Positions 1 through 7,409 of a stretch of 35,314 bases of DNA are shown here, piece after piece. The translations under genes and the position numbers were made by a program. The DNA lies in the NCBI GenBank assembly GCA_946220775.1, contig CAMIFC010000019.1:1-35314 (forward strand). The letters are read 5' to 3'. This DNA is from an uncultured Corynebacterium sp. Lineage in GTDB: Bacteria; Actinomycetota; Actinomycetes; Mycobacteriales; Mycobacteriaceae. The notes beneath the pieces were generated by a model, which saw only the letters and a program-made list of their open reading frames with translations, made no database searches and was not told where the DNA came from. Every line of letters begins with the position of its first letter. The first letter of the stretch is position 1.

Positions 1-1
1 T

Positions 2-292
2 GACCATTCGGGGCCGGGTTATGGGCCTTATGCGGCAAGTAAGTTTGCGTTGCGAGCCTTGACTGATGCGTTGCGCGAGGAGGAGCGTGGCAAGGTTCGG
101 GTAACGAGTGTCCAGCCGGGCAAGGTGGACTCGGATATGCAGCGGGAGCTGCAGGCTCATGCGGGGAATCAGGATTACCAGCCGGAAGTGTATGTCCGGC
201 CGGAGAATATCGCCCGGGCTGTCCGCCTGGCGGTGGACACGTCGCCGGAGACCATGATGGAAACCATCACGGTCCGGCCCGTCATCAAATAA
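2..292 (+). CDS. Short-chain dehydrogenase/reductase, C-terminal part
   Basis: The reading frame is open from the left edge, so the gene begins outside the window and only its last 96 codons are seen. The fragment starts with GYGPYAASKFALRALTDAL, which holds the YxxxK catalytic signature of the SDR superfamily (NAD(P)-dependent oxidoreductases). It is followed by the usual VTSVQPGKVDSDM segment, equivalent to the PG-x-V-x-T/D loop after the active-site helix. The Rossmann dinucleotide-binding half is missing from view, so cofactor and substrate cannot be inferred. The gene converges on the aldehyde dehydrogenase at 421. The internal TTG at position 50 is not a plausible start because the YAASK motif lies upstream of it. 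Confidence 0.85.
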   Translation, partial: DHSGPGYGPYAASKFALRALTDALREEERGKVRVTSVQPGKVDSDMQRELQAHAGNQDYQPEVYVRPENIARAVRLAVDTSPETMMETITVRPVIK

Positions 293-379
293 TCGTCGAG
301 CAGCCCCCGTAGCGCGCCGGGCGAGCGGGACGCGTAGACCGAGTCGCGCATCGCCATGCGAGCGAGCCGACTCGTGCTT

Positions 380-419
380 GGCGCGGCGTGGGCTGACGCG
401 AGCCGAAGCTCGCCGCGCC
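380..419. terminator. Possible hairpin between convergent genes
   Basis: Perfect 9-bp arms GGCGCGGCG (380-388) and CGCCGCGCC (411-419) lie between the stop codons of the converging SDR and gabD2 genes. No T-run follows on either strand, so intrinsic termination is uncertain. The position suggests a shared transcript end. Confidence 0.3.
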
Positions 420-420
420 G

Positions 421-2013
421 CTAGGGCATGATGCGCAGCTTGCGGCCCAGCAGGAGCGCCGACGCCATGATGTTGGCGTAGGCCTTGCGGCTCAGGGACT
501 CCGGGCCACGGATCGACATGCCGCGCTGCTCGGTGATGTTCTGGCTGGCGGTGTACTTCAGCAAACCCTCCACGCCGTGGCGGTGGGAGACACCAGACTC
601 CTTCATCCCACCCATCGGGTTGGCGATAGCCGACCAAGGCGCGGTGTAACCATCATTGATTGCCACCGAACCCGACTGGATCTGCGGGGCGATTCGCCAC
701 GCCGTCTCCGGCGCGGCGAATACCGACGCGTTCAAGCCGTAGTCCGTGTCATTGGCCAACTCGACAGCTTCAACGAGGTCATCGACTGGATCCAGAACAA
801 CCACTGGACCGAAGACCTCTTCGGTCCGGAGTTTGGCGTCCGAAGGAACATCGATAAGAACCGTCGGCTCGTAGAAGTACGGGCCAAGGTCAGGCCGCGC
901 CTTGCCTCCGGTGAGCACCACTGCGCCCTTGGACACGGCGTCATCGACGTAGCTCGTCACCGTGTCCAGCTGCTGCTGCGAAGCCAGCGACCCCATCTGC
1001 ACGGACCAGTCGAAGCCGCTGCCCAGGCTCATCGCGTTGATGCGGTCGCGGAAGCCGTTCTTGAACTTCTCGAACACTGGGCGCTCCACGTACACCCGCT
1101 CGATCGACACGCACAGCTGCCCAGAGTTGGAGAAACACGCATCCACCACGCCGCGAACCGTGTACTCCATATCCGCGTCAGCCGCCACGATCAGTGGGTT
1201 CTTGCCGCCTAGCTCTGCGGAGTAGCCGATCAGTCGCTCACCAGCCGTCTTGCCGAGCACCTTGCCCGTGGCCGTCGAACCGGTGAACATCAGGAAGTCA
1301 CACTGCTCTGCAATGGCGGAACCCACGACTCGGCCTGGCCCCGTCACGAGCTGCACCAGCTGGCGAGGCAGTCCCGCCTCGTACAGCAAACCGAACACCA
1401 GCAGCGAGGTGAACGGAGTAGCGCTATCCGGCTTTGCCACGACTGCGTTGCCGGCCATGAGTGCTGGAATGGCGTCCGAAATTCCCAACGTCAATGGGTA
1501 GTTCCACGGGCTGATCTGGCCGACCACGCCGAGTGGCTGGTGGTACTGCCGCGACTTCGCGAGCACCGGGATCGACGAACGCCGGGACTTCCGACGCATC
1601 ATCTTCTCCGCGCCCTGCGCGTAATACCGGGCGTTATTCATCACGTCCATGACCTCGTCGAACGCGGATGCGCGGTTCTTGCCGGTTTCGAGCTGCACCA
1701 TATCCATCAGCAACTCGCGGTGCTTGCCCACGAGATCGTGGAAGCGCAGGAAAATCGCTTTACGCTCCGCGAACGGGACATGCGCCCACGCGCGCTGAGC
1801 AGACCGAGCTTCTTCGACTGCAGCAGTGACATCATCAGCCGTGCCGTTGCCGACCCAGCCGATTGGTTGGCCGGTGAAGGCGGCTTCGATCTCAAGTTTT
1901 TCGGTGGGGAAATCGTCCGCGCGCGAATTCGCGGAGAGGTTTCGCAGCGCAGCCTCCAAGTGGTCGGGCAGTGCGCCAATGGACAGTCGCTTCGGCAATT
2001 GCAATCCAGTCAT
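421..2013 (-). CDS. gabD2: Succinic semialdehyde dehydrogenase (GabD2-type aldehyde dehydrogenase)
   Basis: A full-length, 530-residue NAD(P)+-dependent aldehyde dehydrogenase. Visible motifs are the substrate-channel/oxyanion Asn in SPWNYPLTL (N171), the cofactor-binding KPDS (K194), the Rossmann FTGSTATG (243-250), the general base Glu in ELGGKN (E267) and the nucleophile Cys in NSGQLCVSIERVYV (C301). The whole protein closely follows mycobacterial GabD2, including the C-terminal GVSHRHGVEGLLKYT segment. GabD2 is assigned to oxidation of succinic semialdehyde to succinate; the true substrate here is inferred. The ATG at 2013 is preceded by TATATT with a 7-nt gap, so the mRNA is probably leaderless. 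Two TGGCGTCC octamers (834, 1470) lie antisense to the gene, both reading as D-A in the protein. Confidence 0.88.
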   Translation of the reverse strand: MTGLQLPKRLSIGALPDHLEAALRNLSANSRADDFPTEKLEIEAAFTGQPIGWVGNGTADDVTAAVEEARSAQRAWAHVPFAERKAIFLRFHDLVGKHRELLMDMVQLETGKNRASAFDEVMDVMNNARYYAQGAEKMMRRKSRRSSIPVLAKSRQYHQPLGVVGQISPWNYPLTLGISDAIPALMAGNAVVAKPDSATPFTSLLVFGLLYEAGLPRQLVQLVTGPGRVVGSAIAEQCDFLMFTGSTATGKVLGKTAGERLIGYSAELGGKNPLIVAADADMEYTVRGVVDACFSNSGQLCVSIERVYVERPVFEKFKNGFRDRINAMSLGSGFDWSVQMGSLASQQQLDTVTSYVDDAVSKGAVVLTGGKARPDLGPYFYEPTVLIDVPSDAKLRTEEVFGPVVVLDPVDDLVEAVELANDTDYGLNASVFAAPETAWRIAPQIQSGSVAINDGYTAPWSAIANPMGGMKESGVSHRHGVEGLLKYTASQNITEQRGMSIRGPESLSRKAYANIMASALLLGRKLRIMP

Positions 2014-2020
2014 AGTTCGG

Positions 2021-2026
2021 AATATA
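2021..2026 (-). promoter_or_regulatory. -10 box of gabD2 (leaderless)
   Basis: TATATT on the minus strand, 7 nt before the ATG at 2013. This spacing puts the transcription start at or next to the start codon and supports the chosen start. Confidence 0.6.
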
Positions 2027-2094
2027 CCGTTGTCGAACGCGGGTTAGGGTTAAAAAGGTTAGTTTTTCATGCCCAATGCACGCTTCCGGGTTCT

Positions 2095-2117
2095 TTTTTA
2101 GGACGCCAACCCGGCCA
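2095..2117 (-). repeat. TGGCGTCC repeat, long form, intergenic
   Basis: On the minus strand this reads GGCCGGGT, then TGGCGTCC, then TAAAAAA. It sits between the divergent gabD2 and Bax-inhibitor genes. It is nearly identical to the copy at 20676-20698 over more than 20 bases. Confidence 0.8.
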
Positions 2118-2251
2118 CACTGTGATCCTCCGCCGAAGCCGACGAACCTGCAGGGAACAAACTGGTGGGGGACGAGCGTTGATAAGGTGTGAGGACAAAT
2201 CCGCCCAAGAGTGTTCGTGGCGGCTACAAATATTTATGGAGTAGGAATTTC

Positions 2252-3142
2252 ATGCAAAAGTCGAACCCATTCATGGCTTCGCTGACTGGCCAGAATCGCC
2301 GGGGTGGCAATGCTGGCCACGGTAATAACGGCGCGTACGGAAACGGTGAGTACGGCAGCCAGTTCGCGACGAGCGCACGTGGTGGCGTCGCGACGGCTGC
2401 GTATGGACGGGGAATGCAGGACGCCGCGAACTACGGGCAGGCCGGACCGGCTGATCGCCCGATCACGGTGGATGACATCGTCGCGAAGACGGGAATCACG
2501 CTCGCTGTCATTATCGTGGCGGCTGCGCTGAACTTCTTCTTGTTCAAGTCAAACCCTGGGTTGGCATCTGGGCTGACGTTTGTCGGCGCGATTGGTGGGC
2601 TGATCACGGTCCTGGTTGCGGCGTTCACAAAGAAATACGGCTCGCCGATCGTCACGCTGGTGTATGCCGCCTTCGAGGGACTGTTCGTTGGTGGATTCAG
2701 CTTCATGATGACCGGCTTCATGGTCGCCGATGCTGACGCAGGCATGATGATCGGCCAGGCAATCCTGGGCACGCTTGGTGTGTTCGCCGGAATGCTGGTG
2801 GTCTATAAGACTGGCGCGATCCGCGTGACCCCGAAGTTCACGAAGATGCTGGTTGCCGGGATGATCGGTGTTGTGGTCTTGGCGCTGGGTAGCTTCCTGA
2901 TCGGCCTGTTCACTGGTGTGAGCCCGCTGCGCGATGGCTCTCCGATCGCGTGGATTTTCTCGCTGGTGTGTATTGCTCTGGCTGCACTGAGCTTCCTCAC
3001 GGATTTTGAGGCTGCTAACCAGCTCGTTCGTTCGGGCGCGCCGTCCCGCATGGCGTGGGGTGTGGCGCTGGGGCTGGCTGTGACGCTGGTCTGGCTCTAC
3101 ACGGAGATCCTGCGACTGCTCTCTTACATCAACCGCAACTAG
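2252..3142 (+). CDS. Bax inhibitor-1/YccA family membrane protein
   Basis: A 296-residue protein. The first 70 residues or so are soluble, rich in Gly, Asn, Tyr and Ala, and of low complexity. The rest is a compact polytopic domain with about seven hydrophobic helices, beginning with ITLAVIIVAAALNFFLF and ending with MAWGVALGLAVTLVWLYTEILRLLSYI. That topology and the final YTEILRLLSYI match the bacterial YccA/Bax-inhibitor-1-like family; function in actinobacteria is poorly defined (calcium leak or membrane-protein quality control in relatives). The frame is open 63 bases upstream, but the ATG at 2252 is preferred because GGAGTAGGA lies just before it. A strong terminator follows at 3284. Confidence 0.85.
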   Translation: MQKSNPFMASLTGQNRRGGNAGHGNNGAYGNGEYGSQFATSARGGVATAAYGRGMQDAANYGQAGPADRPITVDDIVAKTGITLAVIIVAAALNFFLFKSNPGLASGLTFVGAIGGLITVLVAAFTKKYGSPIVTLVYAAFEGLFVGGFSFMMTGFMVADADAGMMIGQAILGTLGVFAGMLVVYKTGAIRVTPKFTKMLVAGMIGVVVLALGSFLIGLFTGVSPLRDGSPIAWIFSLVCIALAALSFLTDFEAANQLVRSGAPSRMAWGVALGLAVTLVWLYTEILRLLSYINRN

Positions 3143-3283
3143 CCGCCCACCACGCCTGCTTGCCGGGGCGCCACGCCTGCTCGCCGGGCCGTCGCGCAGT
3201 TGCCCGCCGACCGTGCTCGGCGCATGGCGTATGTCGCGTTGTCGCGGAAAACCGTTGTCGCGGCAAACCGTGGAGGAATGAAG

Positions 3284-3318
3284 AAAACCCGGTCAGTGGA
3301 AATCACTGACCGGGTTTT
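3284..3318. terminator. Bidirectional intrinsic terminator
   Basis: Perfect 15-bp arms AAAACCCGGTCAGTG (3284-3298) and CACTGACCGGGTTTT (3304-3318) around a 5-nt loop. The stem has A4 on the left and T4 on the right, so it can work in both directions: for the Bax-inhibitor gene on the plus strand and for read-through from greA on the minus strand. Confidence 0.85.
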
Positions 3319-3331
3319 GGCTTCGGCACCT

Positions 3332-3478
3332 CAGTGGAGTCCGCCCCCGACCCCTTGTCCGGGAGGCGAGGGATGGAGCCTGTAGCCCCACAGGTTGAGA
3401 TCCCCGTTACCGAGGGGAGAAGCCGAGCCCACTGTCGCGGAAGCCAAGGACGAAAGCTCTGCCGCCGGGGGCAGAACT
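3332..3478 (+). ncRNA. Candidate structured RNA or structured greA 3' UTR
   Basis: Part of the gene-free stretch 3143-3567. It holds a chain of possible stems: CAGTGG (3332-3337) with CCACTG (3429-3434) as a closing helix about 100 nt apart; CCTGT/ACAGG with an AGCCCC loop; TCCCC/GGGGA around 3402-3420; and TCTGCC (3458-3463) with GGCAGA (3470-3475). No open frame here looks like protein. It could be an independent RNA on the plus strand, starting after the terminator at 3284-3318, or the 3' untranslated region of greA on the minus strand. I do not recognise an RNA family with certainty; it is not tmRNA, RNase P RNA or SRP RNA by their hallmark sequences. The rest of 3143-3567 shows nothing further. 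Confidence 0.3.
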
Positions 3479-3567
3479 GGCCTTAGTCATTTTTCCTTGG
3501 CCGTTTTGCCTTAGGGGCGTGGTCTCAGTTTTGTGTGCTTCAGTTCTGGGGGGCTTAGGGGGCGGCT

Positions 3568-4092
3568 TTAGCTCTGCTCGGCGCGTGGGATGTCGCGATC
3601 TGGGTCGTAAGGTTCGGCCTTGACGATCGTCACGCGAACGGTGTCGCCGCGAGGCGTCTGGTATTCGCGGGTTTCGCCTTCCTTCGCACCAACAATGGCG
3701 GCGCCCAGTGGGGCATCGGTGGAGTAGGTCTCCAAGTCTGGGTTCGAGGACTCCAGGCCACGAGTACCGATCAGGAAGGTTTCCTTGTCGTCCTCATCGT
3801 CGTCGTAGTAAGCGTGAACGACCGAGCCGACCAGGGCAACACCGGACTCCTGCGGGGCCTCGCCAATGGTGGCATTGTCCAGCAGCTCTTCGAGGTAAGC
3901 GATACGTGCTTCCTCCTGGCCCTGCTGCTCGCGGGCGGCGTGGTAGCCGCCGTTCTCCTTGAGGTCACCCTCTTCGCGACGCTCGTTGATCTCCGCAGCC
4001 AGTGCTGGGCGGTTCTCCTTCAACGCGAACAGTTCTGCGTTGAGGCGGTCGTAGGACTCTTGGGTGAGCCACGTGGTCTGATTGTCAGCCAT
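3568..4092 (-). CDS. greA: Transcription elongation factor GreA
   Basis: A 174-residue protein of typical actinobacterial GreA length. The N-terminal coiled coil (about residues 10-75) carries the acidic tip EEGDLKENGGY, with D43 and E46 equivalent to the residues that hold the catalytic Mg2+ in the RNA polymerase secondary channel. The C-terminal FKBP-like domain includes TYSTDAPLGAAIVGAKEGE, the usual 'SP.G.AL.GK..G' region. GreA triggers transcript cleavage in backtracked RNA polymerase. The ATG at 4092 follows a good AGGAGGA ribosome site. As in other Corynebacteriales, it sits next to DUF4307 and mca. Confidence 0.95.
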   Translation of the reverse strand: MADNQTTWLTQESYDRLNAELFALKENRPALAAEINERREEGDLKENGGYHAAREQQGQEEARIAYLEELLDNATIGEAPQESGVALVGSVVHAYYDDDEDDKETFLIGTRGLESSNPDLETYSTDAPLGAAIVGAKEGETREYQTPRGDTVRVTIVKAEPYDPDRDIPRAEQS

Positions 4093-4243
4093 GGGACGTC
4101 ATCCTCCTCGTAGTAGTGATCTTCCCCGGGTGAATTATCCGGCATAGTCTAGCAGAGCGCGCCGCCTGAGCGAACGCTGGTCATACAGTAAGAGATTCGC
4201 AAATCGAATACCGGCAGAGTATCGACGCAATACCGGCGCAGCG

Positions 4244-4720
4244 CTACTGCTTGAGGTGGGCCGGAATCGTTGAGGAGCAACCGTAGATCTTGCCGGCATA
4301 GCCACGCTCGCGAGTGTTGATGTCCACGGAGTGGCGAGTTGTGGCTTCATTGGAGGCTGGCACGATGAACTCGCGGCGTCCTACTTCGGCTTTGTCGTAG
4401 TCCATGGCGGTGACGATGCAGTAGGCGGCTTTGCTCGGATCTTCCCGTGTGACGTCCACGCGCAGGTTCAGTCGGTCATCCGAGATGACTGATCCGCCAC
4501 TTTCCACAGCCGTCACGTCGGCTGACGAAGAATTCTTAAACTGCACAGCGATATACGCCAGCGCCCCGGCGAGCAGCACCACGAAGGCGATGACCAAGAT
4601 CTTGCCTGTGAAAGCATTGTTCTTTTTCTCGCCGTAGCGTTCATTCATTCCATTTTTTTCGGACGCCACCCCGGCCGAACCCGATGCTGCACCGTAAGTA
4701 GAGGAAGATCCAGTGTTCAT
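4244..4720 (-). CDS. DUF4307 membrane-anchored protein
   Basis: A 158-residue protein: about 30 low-complexity residues, an ERYGEKK motif, one transmembrane helix (ILVIAFVVLLAGALAYIAVQF), then an extracytoplasmic domain ending in YAGKIYGCSSTIP. Family membership follows from this architecture and from its place between greA and mca (Rv1081c in M. tuberculosis); the function is unknown. The ATG at 4720 is chosen because TACAAT lies 9 nt upstream. An alternative start at 4648 would place the protein directly at MNERYGEKK. A TGGCGTCC repeat with an A7 tail encodes the N-terminal VASEKN, an oddity suggesting that the repeat was tolerated in a dispensable tail. Confidence 0.8.
   Translation of the reverse strand: MNTGSSSTYGAASGSAGVASEKNGMNERYGEKKNNAFTGKILVIAFVVLLAGALAYIAVQFKNSSSADVTAVESGGSVISDDRLNLRVDVTREDPSKAAYCIVTAMDYDKAEVGRREFIVPASNEATTRHSVDINTRERGYAGKIYGCSSTIPAHLKQ
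4651..4677 (-). repeat. TGGCGTCC repeat, long form, inside DUF4307 gene
   Basis: The minus strand reads GGCCGGGG, TGGCGTCC, then GAAAAAAAT. It encodes residues AGVASEKN in the unconserved N-terminal tail of the DUF4307 protein. Confidence 0.75.
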
Positions 4721-4729
4721 GATGGCTTC

Positions 4730-4735
4730 ATTGTA
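4730..4735 (-). promoter_or_regulatory. -10 box of the DUF4307 gene
   Basis: TACAAT on the minus strand, 9 nt before the ATG at 4720, giving a leader of only a few nucleotides at most. Confidence 0.5.
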
Positions 4736-4806
4736 GAGAACGCCTGACGGAATGTTGAGTTTGCTCGTGCTGTTGCACAAGATGTATCTGTTCGTTAATG
4801 AGTGAT

Positions 4807-4830
4807 GCCGGCTGGCGTCCGAAGAAAAAA
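4807..4830 (+). repeat. TGGCGTCC repeat, long form, intergenic
   Basis: The plus strand reads GCCGGC, TGGCGTCC, then GAAGAAAAAAT, between the divergent DUF4307 and mca genes, about 25 bp before the mca start. It may overlap the mca leader. Confidence 0.7.
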
Positions 4831-4853
4831 TGAAGAGAACGCACAGGAGCCTC

Positions 4854-5927
4854 ATGACTTTCGCTGACCCCGACCACCGCTTTCGCCTGCTGGCTATTCA
4901 CGCGCACCCGGACGACGAATCGTCGAAGGGTGGTGCGACGATGGCGCGGTACGCGGCGGAGGGTCACCGCGTACGCGTTGTGACTTGCACTGGTGGTGAG
5001 GAAGGCAGCATCTTGAATCCGGTGATGGATCGGGACGAGGTGCGGAACAATATCGTCGCCGTGCGACACCAGGAGATGAGCCGAGCAGCTCAGATTCTGG
5101 GTGTTGAGCACAATTGGCTGGGGTATGTGGACTCGGGACTGCCGGAGAGCGGGTTGGCGGAGGATCTGCCTGCTGGGTGCTTCGCTCGGCAGGATGTGGA
5201 GAAAGTCGCTGCGGATTTGGTTCGGGAGATTCGTACGTTCCGTCCGCACGTGATCATTACTTATGACGAGAACGGCGGCTACCCACACCCCGACCACTTG
5301 ATGGTGCACGCAGCGTCGATGCTGGCCTGGCAGTACGCCGGTGACCCTACCTACACCGGCGCGGCGCCTGCCGGGGCAGACGCTTCCAGCGATACTCCCG
5401 CTGCCGCAGCCTCCACCGGTTCCGGCGCAACCGCAGCCAGCGCTGGTGAAAACACCCCGCCGGCGGCGCAGCCATTGGGTGAACCGTGGGCCCCGCTGAA
5501 GTTGTACTACACTCACGGGTTCGTGGTGACGCGATTTAATCGCTTGGCCGATGAGATCGCCCGGAAGCGCGACGCGAAGGTCATCGACCAGCAGGAGTTT
5601 GAACGTACCGAGGGGCTCCTGGCGTTTTGGCGGGGCAAACAGGATGTCTTCCCACGCGTGACTACCCAGGTGCAGGCGGGGGACTGGTTCGAAACCCGTG
5701 ATGACGCCCTGCGAGCCCACGCCACTCAGATCGACCCAAACGGCCCATTCTTTAGCGTCAATGTGGAGCTTCAGCGCAATGTGTGGCCGACGGAGGAGTT
5801 TGAGCTTGCGCGGGCACGGGTGGCGTCCGAACTTCCGGAGGACGACTTGTTCGCAGGCCTCGGCGACGTACGCGCGGCCGACGACCTGGCGGAGACGAAC
5901 CCCGCCGAAGTGTCGGTGAATCGCTAA
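4854..5927 (+). CDS. mca: Mycothiol S-conjugate amidase Mca
   Basis: A cytoplasmic zinc hydrolase of the LmbE/PIG-L family that cleaves mycothiol conjugates of toxic electrophiles into GlcN-Ins and an N-acetylcysteine adduct. The zinc-site motif AHPDDE (H18, D21) and the second HPDH motif (H148) are intact, with the typical TCTGGEEGS and NWLGYVDSG segments. The start is the ATG at 4854, with AGGAG at 4845-4849; an in-frame ATG at 4830 lacks such a site. At 357 residues it is clearly longer than mycobacterial Mca (about 290). Much of the excess is an Ala/Ser/Thr/Pro-rich insert at about residues 169-210, right after the metal-binding core. The closely related MshB deacetylase is the main alternative, but gene context favours Mca. 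Confidence 0.9.
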   Translation: MTFADPDHRFRLLAIHAHPDDESSKGGATMARYAAEGHRVRVVTCTGGEEGSILNPVMDRDEVRNNIVAVRHQEMSRAAQILGVEHNWLGYVDSGLPESGLAEDLPAGCFARQDVEKVAADLVREIRTFRPHVIITYDENGGYPHPDHLMVHAASMLAWQYAGDPTYTGAAPAGADASSDTPAAAASTGSGATAASAGENTPPAAQPLGEPWAPLKLYYTHGFVVTRFNRLADEIARKRDAKVIDQQEFERTEGLLAFWRGKQDVFPRVTTQVQAGDWFETRDDALRAHATQIDPNGPFFSVNVELQRNVWPTEEFELARARVASELPEDDLFAGLGDVRAADDLAETNPAEVSVNR

Positions 5928-6044
5928 ACCAACCACTCGCGAACGCTGATGCGGCCGGGGCGGGAGATGCGCCGCAAGTGGTGGAATTCCGATGTGGCGA
6001 ACTAAGGTTACCGTGAGACATTCTGTACCGAGGAGACTGAATTC

Positions 6045-6575
6045 GTGACTGATCTTGCTTCGACCTACGGCACCATCGTTATGGCGCAGACGGAGATTAT
6101 TGCGCAGGCAGAACGAACCGGCCCCAAGGGTGAGGAATTCGGTAAAGCCTCGCCAATCGGACTGTTCGTCATCCTGGGGCTGCTGTTCGTGGTGATCGTG
6201 CTTGGTTTCTTCATGAACAAGCGGCTTCGCCGGATGGAACGACGCCGCGCCTTCGCCGAGGAGCGGGGCATCGACGTGTTTGACACCGAGAAGCTCGAAG
6301 CGGCGATGCGCGCGGAAGGGTTTGCGGATTACGTCGGTAAGGACACGATGTATGCCCGCACTGAGGTCCCGCAGACCGATGCGCGTTTCCAGCCGTCCTC
6401 CGGCATCGTAACCGGGGCGGACGCCATTGACCGCGACGCCCACTCCACTGAAAAAGGAAGTGGTGTTGGGTCGAGCGGAATAGACAAGGACAACGGAGCC
6501 GGGGAACTGGGCCGCGACGCTGAGTCGCGGAACCGCGAAACCGGGGAGAACCCAGATGCCGACGGCCTGAAGTAA
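6045..6575 (+). CDS. Small single-pass membrane protein (Rv1083-like)
   Basis: A 176-residue protein of unknown function. It has a short outer N-terminus, one strong transmembrane helix (IGLFVILGLLFVVIVLGFFM, about residues 37-57), a basic stop-transfer stretch KRLRRMERRR, and a cytoplasmic tail that becomes hydrophilic and repetitive after residue 115 (rich in D, G, S, E, R). The position between mca and the Z-prenyl synthase is that of Rv1083. The start is GTG at 6045, supported by AGGAG at 6031-6035; ATG at 6081 is a weaker alternative. One TGGCGTCC octamer (6419-6426, antisense) falls in the unconserved tail. Confidence 0.75.
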   Translation: MTDLASTYGTIVMAQTEIIAQAERTGPKGEEFGKASPIGLFVILGLLFVVIVLGFFMNKRLRRMERRRAFAEERGIDVFDTEKLEAAMRAEGFADYVGKDTMYARTEVPQTDARFQPSSGIVTGADAIDRDAHSTEKGSGVGSSGIDKDNGAGELGRDAESRNRETGENPDADGLK

Positions 6576-6595
6576 CCAGGCGGAAAGAACATCAG

Positions 6596-6601
6596 TAGAA
6601 T
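6596..6601 (+). promoter_or_regulatory. -10 box of uppS (leaderless)
   Basis: TAGAAT, 7 nt before the GTG at 6609. Transcription would start at the start codon; no ribosome site is visible at the right distance. Confidence 0.6.
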
Positions 6602-6608
6602 CGACCGC

Positions 6609-7379
6609 GTGATGCGCATCCCACGATTGATTTACCCAGCATACGAGGCTCGCCTTGCCCGTTTGCTGCGTGGCAAACCGCGGCCCCGCCATGTGGCGAT
6701 CATGGCAGACGGAAACCGCCGCTGGGCGAGAGAAAACGGCTTTACGGATGTGTCCCACGGTCACCGCGTCGGGGCGAAGAAAATCGCGGAAGTATGCGAT
6801 TGGTGCGATGAACAAGGCATCGAGTCCGTTACCGTCTACCTGCTGTCGACGGAAAACCTGAAGCGTACTCCGGAAGAACTCGAGCTCCTCACCAAAATCA
6901 TCGCGGACGTTGCCGACGAACTCGGTCAAGCCAAAGCAGGGTTCCGCGTGAATTCCGTTGGCCACCTCGAGTTGCTCCCAAAGTCTCTCCGGGAACGGCT
7001 GGAATACAATGAGCGGCTGACGTCCCAAAATAAGGGCGTACGTGTGAACATCGCGGTCGGGTACGGGGGACGCCAGGAAATCGTGGACGCGGTGCAGGCC
7101 ACCGTCGCGGAACTTGCGTGCCAGGGGGTGCCGGCGGAGGAGATCGCTGGGAAGATCACGGTGGAGTCGCTTGGCGACCACATGTACACGCGCGGGCAGC
7201 CGGACCCGGACCTTGTCATTAGGACGTCAGGGGAACAGCGTTTATCGGGGTTCCTCTTGTGGCAGTCCGCGTACTCAGAGATCTGGTTTACAGACACGTA
7301 CTGGCCAGCGTTCCGGCGGGTGGATTTCCTGCGAGCACTGCGCGACTACTCGCAGCGGCACCGGCGCTTCGGGCTGTAA
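6609..7379 (+). CDS. uppS: Short-chain Z-isoprenyl diphosphate synthase (UppS family)
   Basis: A 256-residue cis-prenyltransferase. Hallmarks are HVAIMADGNRRWAR near the start, with catalytic D34 in the DGNRRWA loop, SVTVYLLSTENLKR, VNIAVGYGGRQEIVDA, and the C-terminal DLVIRTSGEQRLSGFLLWQ with SEIWFTDTYWPAF. Corynebacteriales usually carry two such enzymes; this position next to mca and coaA corresponds to Rv1086, the (2Z,6E)-farnesyl diphosphate synthase that starts decaprenyl phosphate synthesis for the arabinogalactan wall. That chain length is inferred from synteny. Start is GTG 6609 (leaderless), with ATG 6612 in frame. Its 3' end converges on coaA with only 30 bp between them. Confidence 0.9.
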   Translation: MMRIPRLIYPAYEARLARLLRGKPRPRHVAIMADGNRRWARENGFTDVSHGHRVGAKKIAEVCDWCDEQGIESVTVYLLSTENLKRTPEELELLTKIIADVADELGQAKAGFRVNSVGHLELLPKSLRERLEYNERLTSQNKGVRVNIAVGYGGRQEIVDAVQATVAELACQGVPAEEIAGKITVESLGDHMYTRGQPDPDLVIRTSGEQRLSGFLLWQSAYSEIWFTDTYWPAFRRVDFLRALRDYSQRHRRFGL

Positions 7380-7409
7380 CTGCGCCGAAGCAGCGCGGGG
7401 TGGCGCTAA

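Noticed and set aside
4728..7181. An 817-codon open frame on the minus strand across mca, the small membrane protein and uppS
   Set aside because: It runs antisense to three well-supported genes and matches no protein family; it is a codon-bias shadow in G+C-rich DNA.
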